This document shows positions 61,805-64,000 of a stretch of DNA of 64,000 bases, piece after piece; the stretch's first letter is position 1; each line of letters starts with the position of its first letter. The stretch spans positions 20,468,237-20,532,236 of the forward strand of contig CM048844.1 of assembly GCA_026545765.1 (NCBI GenBank), written 5' to 3'. The stretch comes from Plantago major. Lineage: Eukaryota > Streptophyta > Magnoliopsida > Lamiales > Plantaginaceae. The notes beneath the pieces were generated by a model, which saw only the letters and a program-made list of their open reading frames with translations, was not told the DNA's origin and ran no database searches. The position numbers and the translations under genes were made by a program.

Positions 61805-63093
61805 TCATGTAAGCTGGAACAGTTTATTGAGAGCATTCGTCTTAGAGAAGATAGTTCCAAGCGCATTACTCTTCCTGTGTGGCTCATTCGATGTGTTCTT
61901 CTGGCTTTCGATCTGATCAGCCATGGAATCAACTACAGCATCTTCAGGAGAAACAGCCCCTTGCTTCTGTATATACTCCCACTTGTCTTGAAAAAGATAG
62001 ACAACAGACATGAATGATACTTGAGCAGTGAAAATTACAGTCCATAGGGTCGTGCTCTTCGCGGTCTTCTTATGGTAGGCTTGTAATCCTGTGTACACAT
62101 TCAGGATTCCAACCAAACATATAATTGTTCCAAGCATCCAGTGCAAGAAGTACCATGTACTCCTACGTTTTGTTTCCCTGCAGAACGTGAACTTAAAATT
62201 ACATTGGGAGTTGCGCATAACTAGAACTATACAGAGAGATTTGGATCATTGATTACCTCTTAGGCCTTCGAAATCCAATCAATACTTGTAAATAAATGGA
62301 GCAGTAAAGTGCCAGTCCTATTCTCTGGTGATTGTTGTTGAACACGTTCTCGAATTTTCTTATGGATAGAACAGCTCCAACAGTGACAATTAGCACTGAA
62401 AGCACCTTCAAATTATTGAAACAGAAATCATTACAACAAGAAGTGGTGTTTGGTGAACTTTTGGTGGGCTCTCTCATGCATTCATTCATGCTGTTTTTCA
62501 AAAAGAGCTTTTGAACCTAAATTACTTTGCCACGATCAAATTCGCCATGATTATGCATCAGGAATTCAGGAGACAGTTCATAGGTTTAATGATAACAGCA
62601 TATGGTCATTAAAGTAGAACATGATCATCATTTGATTCTATCCGAAAAGAGAGATTAACAAATATTAATAATTTCCTAAATATTTTCTTCTCTAGCTTCA
62701 TTCTGCAAATTAATGAACAAACTGCATACATACCTGCACACTAACATGAACATAGAACAAGATTCTGTTCCTGGTCTGATGGTAGTCTTTTGCGCTCGAC
62801 ATTCTCATTGCTAGTATCCCAGCAGGCATCAAGAATCCCATTGAAGCCCATAGTATGATTCCATGAAGCTCCATATCAAATGTCTTCTGAGCAGTGGCAG
62901 TGACCTGCGAAAACACCAAATACATTAGCTATTATATATTAACTCAAGTTCTTGAATTTTGTATATGATCATTACATACATGTCTGGTTTCATTCCGAGG
63001 ATTCCAAGGCTTGCTCTGTTGATGAAGTGAACACCCAGCAAAATCTACAAGAAACAATAGTGATAATACAGGCAAGATTCTGCGAGACAACAT
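61805..63093 (-). CDS. Cytochrome b561 domain-containing membrane protein
   Basis: Four exons (62980-63093, 62734-62904, 62257-62405, 61805-62177) join in frame to 268 residues. A signal peptide (MLSRRILPVLSLLFLVDFAG) precedes a b561 core with several membrane helices. The histidines expected to hold two hemes are present: His52 (MELHGIILWASMGF), His91 (LFYVHVSVQ), His121 (NNNHQRIGLALY) and His157 (WYFLHWMLGT). Helices follow in GILNVYTGLQAYH and TLWTVIFTAQVSFMSVVYLF, and the C-tail is charged. No DOMON domain precedes it, so it belongs to the short class of plant b561 proteins without DOMON. Such proteins move electrons across membranes, often from ascorbate (family knowledge); the partner here is unknown. 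It fits the Arabidopsis order next to SS4 (recalled). Confidence 0.9.
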
Positions 63094-64000
63094 CGTATAT
63101 CTGAGGAAAAAAAGTGAGGATATCTCAACAGTTGTTTGTGAGTTCTGGTGGAGCTATCTGAGGTCTGGTGACTTTGATGTTGTGCTGTTCATGGGTTTAT
63201 ATCTGAACTAAGTTGGTTTGAAGTAAGTCAATGAATGATCACTATATGCACTTTTCATATTTACTTGAACATAATTTCTGCTTTTGTGCATTAATACAGC
63301 TCTTTTCACCATCTTTTCTCTAAATAAAGGTAATCAGTTGACAATAAGATGATAACTTTAATCTGCATTGTGATCATGGTCTTTGACGCCTAATTAGACA
63401 AGAGGGTAGAATGACCATTTTAGCACTGTCCTTGCACATCACAGATTCACAGCTATGTTGAAAACATGTACTGTACAATTCACTGATGAAGAAGCTATTG
63501 AAAATATGGATTCCCGCATACCATGCATTTTTCAATTCTTATTGATCATCTTAGGTTGATCCTTTTGTCGACGGATGTTCCTATTACACTCGTAGTCTCA
63601 GCAACTATGTAACATGTACATCAAGAATTCAAGTATTGTATACGTCATTAGTCCGATTCCTTTGTAGGAACTACCCGTAATAACGAACTTGCAAAATGGA
63701 TCCCTAGGTTCTACAACCTTGTTACATATCGTCTCATTCACGAATACTCTATATATGCTAAATGCCTTCTCATCGTTATGATGAGTAAGGAGATAACTTC
63801 TTGGCTTCAACTGGCAAAGCAGTTTATCAATCTTTATTGGGCATGAAATGAAAGATCCTTTTAACTATAATAACCATCATGTCAGACATCTATTTGCAAC
63901 ATTCCACAAATATAAGAAGATAGTCCTATAGTTTTTATATTCGGGGTTTTAAAGTTGACAGAAAATATGATCAAATAATAAAACACCATACGAAAACAAA
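63094..64000. other. Upstream region of the cytochrome b561 gene
   Basis: Promoter and spacer. A 70-residue minus frame (63598-63810) has no recognisable feature. Nothing else is supported. Confidence 0.4.

Overview
This window is nuclear DNA from a flowering plant, almost certainly a eudicot. The evidence is multi-exon genes with GT-AG introns, chloroplast-targeted enzymes (starch synthase 4, KAS I, Lhcb1), AT-rich spacers, and plant transposons (CACTA, hAT, Stowaway and PIF/Harbinger MITEs, Helitron, Cassandra-like TRIM, a solo LTR). The species cannot be fixed from sequence alone. Exon structures were built by hand from splice sites and reading frame.

Layout. 0-9.3 kb: a purine permease gene (143-1237 +), a long 'ctagacaat' satellite array (about 1.9-3.4 kb), a truncated STY-type ACT-domain protein kinase (3561-4440 -), a PIF/Harbinger-like MITE, and a complete five-exon ALG14 gene (6853-8326 -). 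9.3-13.1 kb: a decayed CACTA (En/Spm) transposon. 13.9-22 kb: a complete 16-exon starch synthase 4 gene (1039 aa) with one GA-AG intron. 22.4-30.5 kb: an Lhcb1 cluster made of three tandem ~2.1-kb units on the minus strand (the leftmost broken by two frameshifts and lacking its TATA box) plus a fourth copy head-to-head on plus. 30.7-34.8 kb: an unrecognised intronless gene, a one-domain X8 (CBM43) secreted protein, a Stowaway MITE, a 5S-derived Cassandra-like TRIM remnant and a small membrane-protein ORF. 35-52.7 kb: gene-poor repeat territory with a solo LTR, MITEs, Helitron ends in inverted orientation, microsatellites, a ~450-bp tandem repeat and a GC-rich hAT element with a clear 8-bp target duplication. 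52.9-55.4 kb: a nine-exon Ycf23/DUF561 gene. 56.7-59.8 kb: a seven-exon KAS I gene. 60.9-61.05 kb: a U6atac minor-spliceosome snRNA gene with its own Pol III promoter. 61.8-63.1 kb: a four-exon cytochrome b561 gene (minus).

How the genes relate. There are no operons. Several genes serve the chloroplast: light harvesting (Lhcb1), starch granule initiation (SS4), fatty-acid elongation (KAS I) and the Ycf23-like protein. ALG14 starts N-glycan assembly at the ER and U6atac serves U12-type splicing. The order purine permease - ALG14 - SS4 - (later) cytochrome b561 matches, as recalled, the neighbourhood At4g18190-At4g18260 of Arabidopsis, which suggests an ancestral syntenic block expanded here by the Lhcb1 array, other genes and transposons.

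The points most worth a second look are the U6atac gene, the GA-AG intron in SS4, the Lhcb1 array with a decaying copy, the conserved microsynteny, the satellite-capped kinase pseudogene and the inverted Helitron-end pair.
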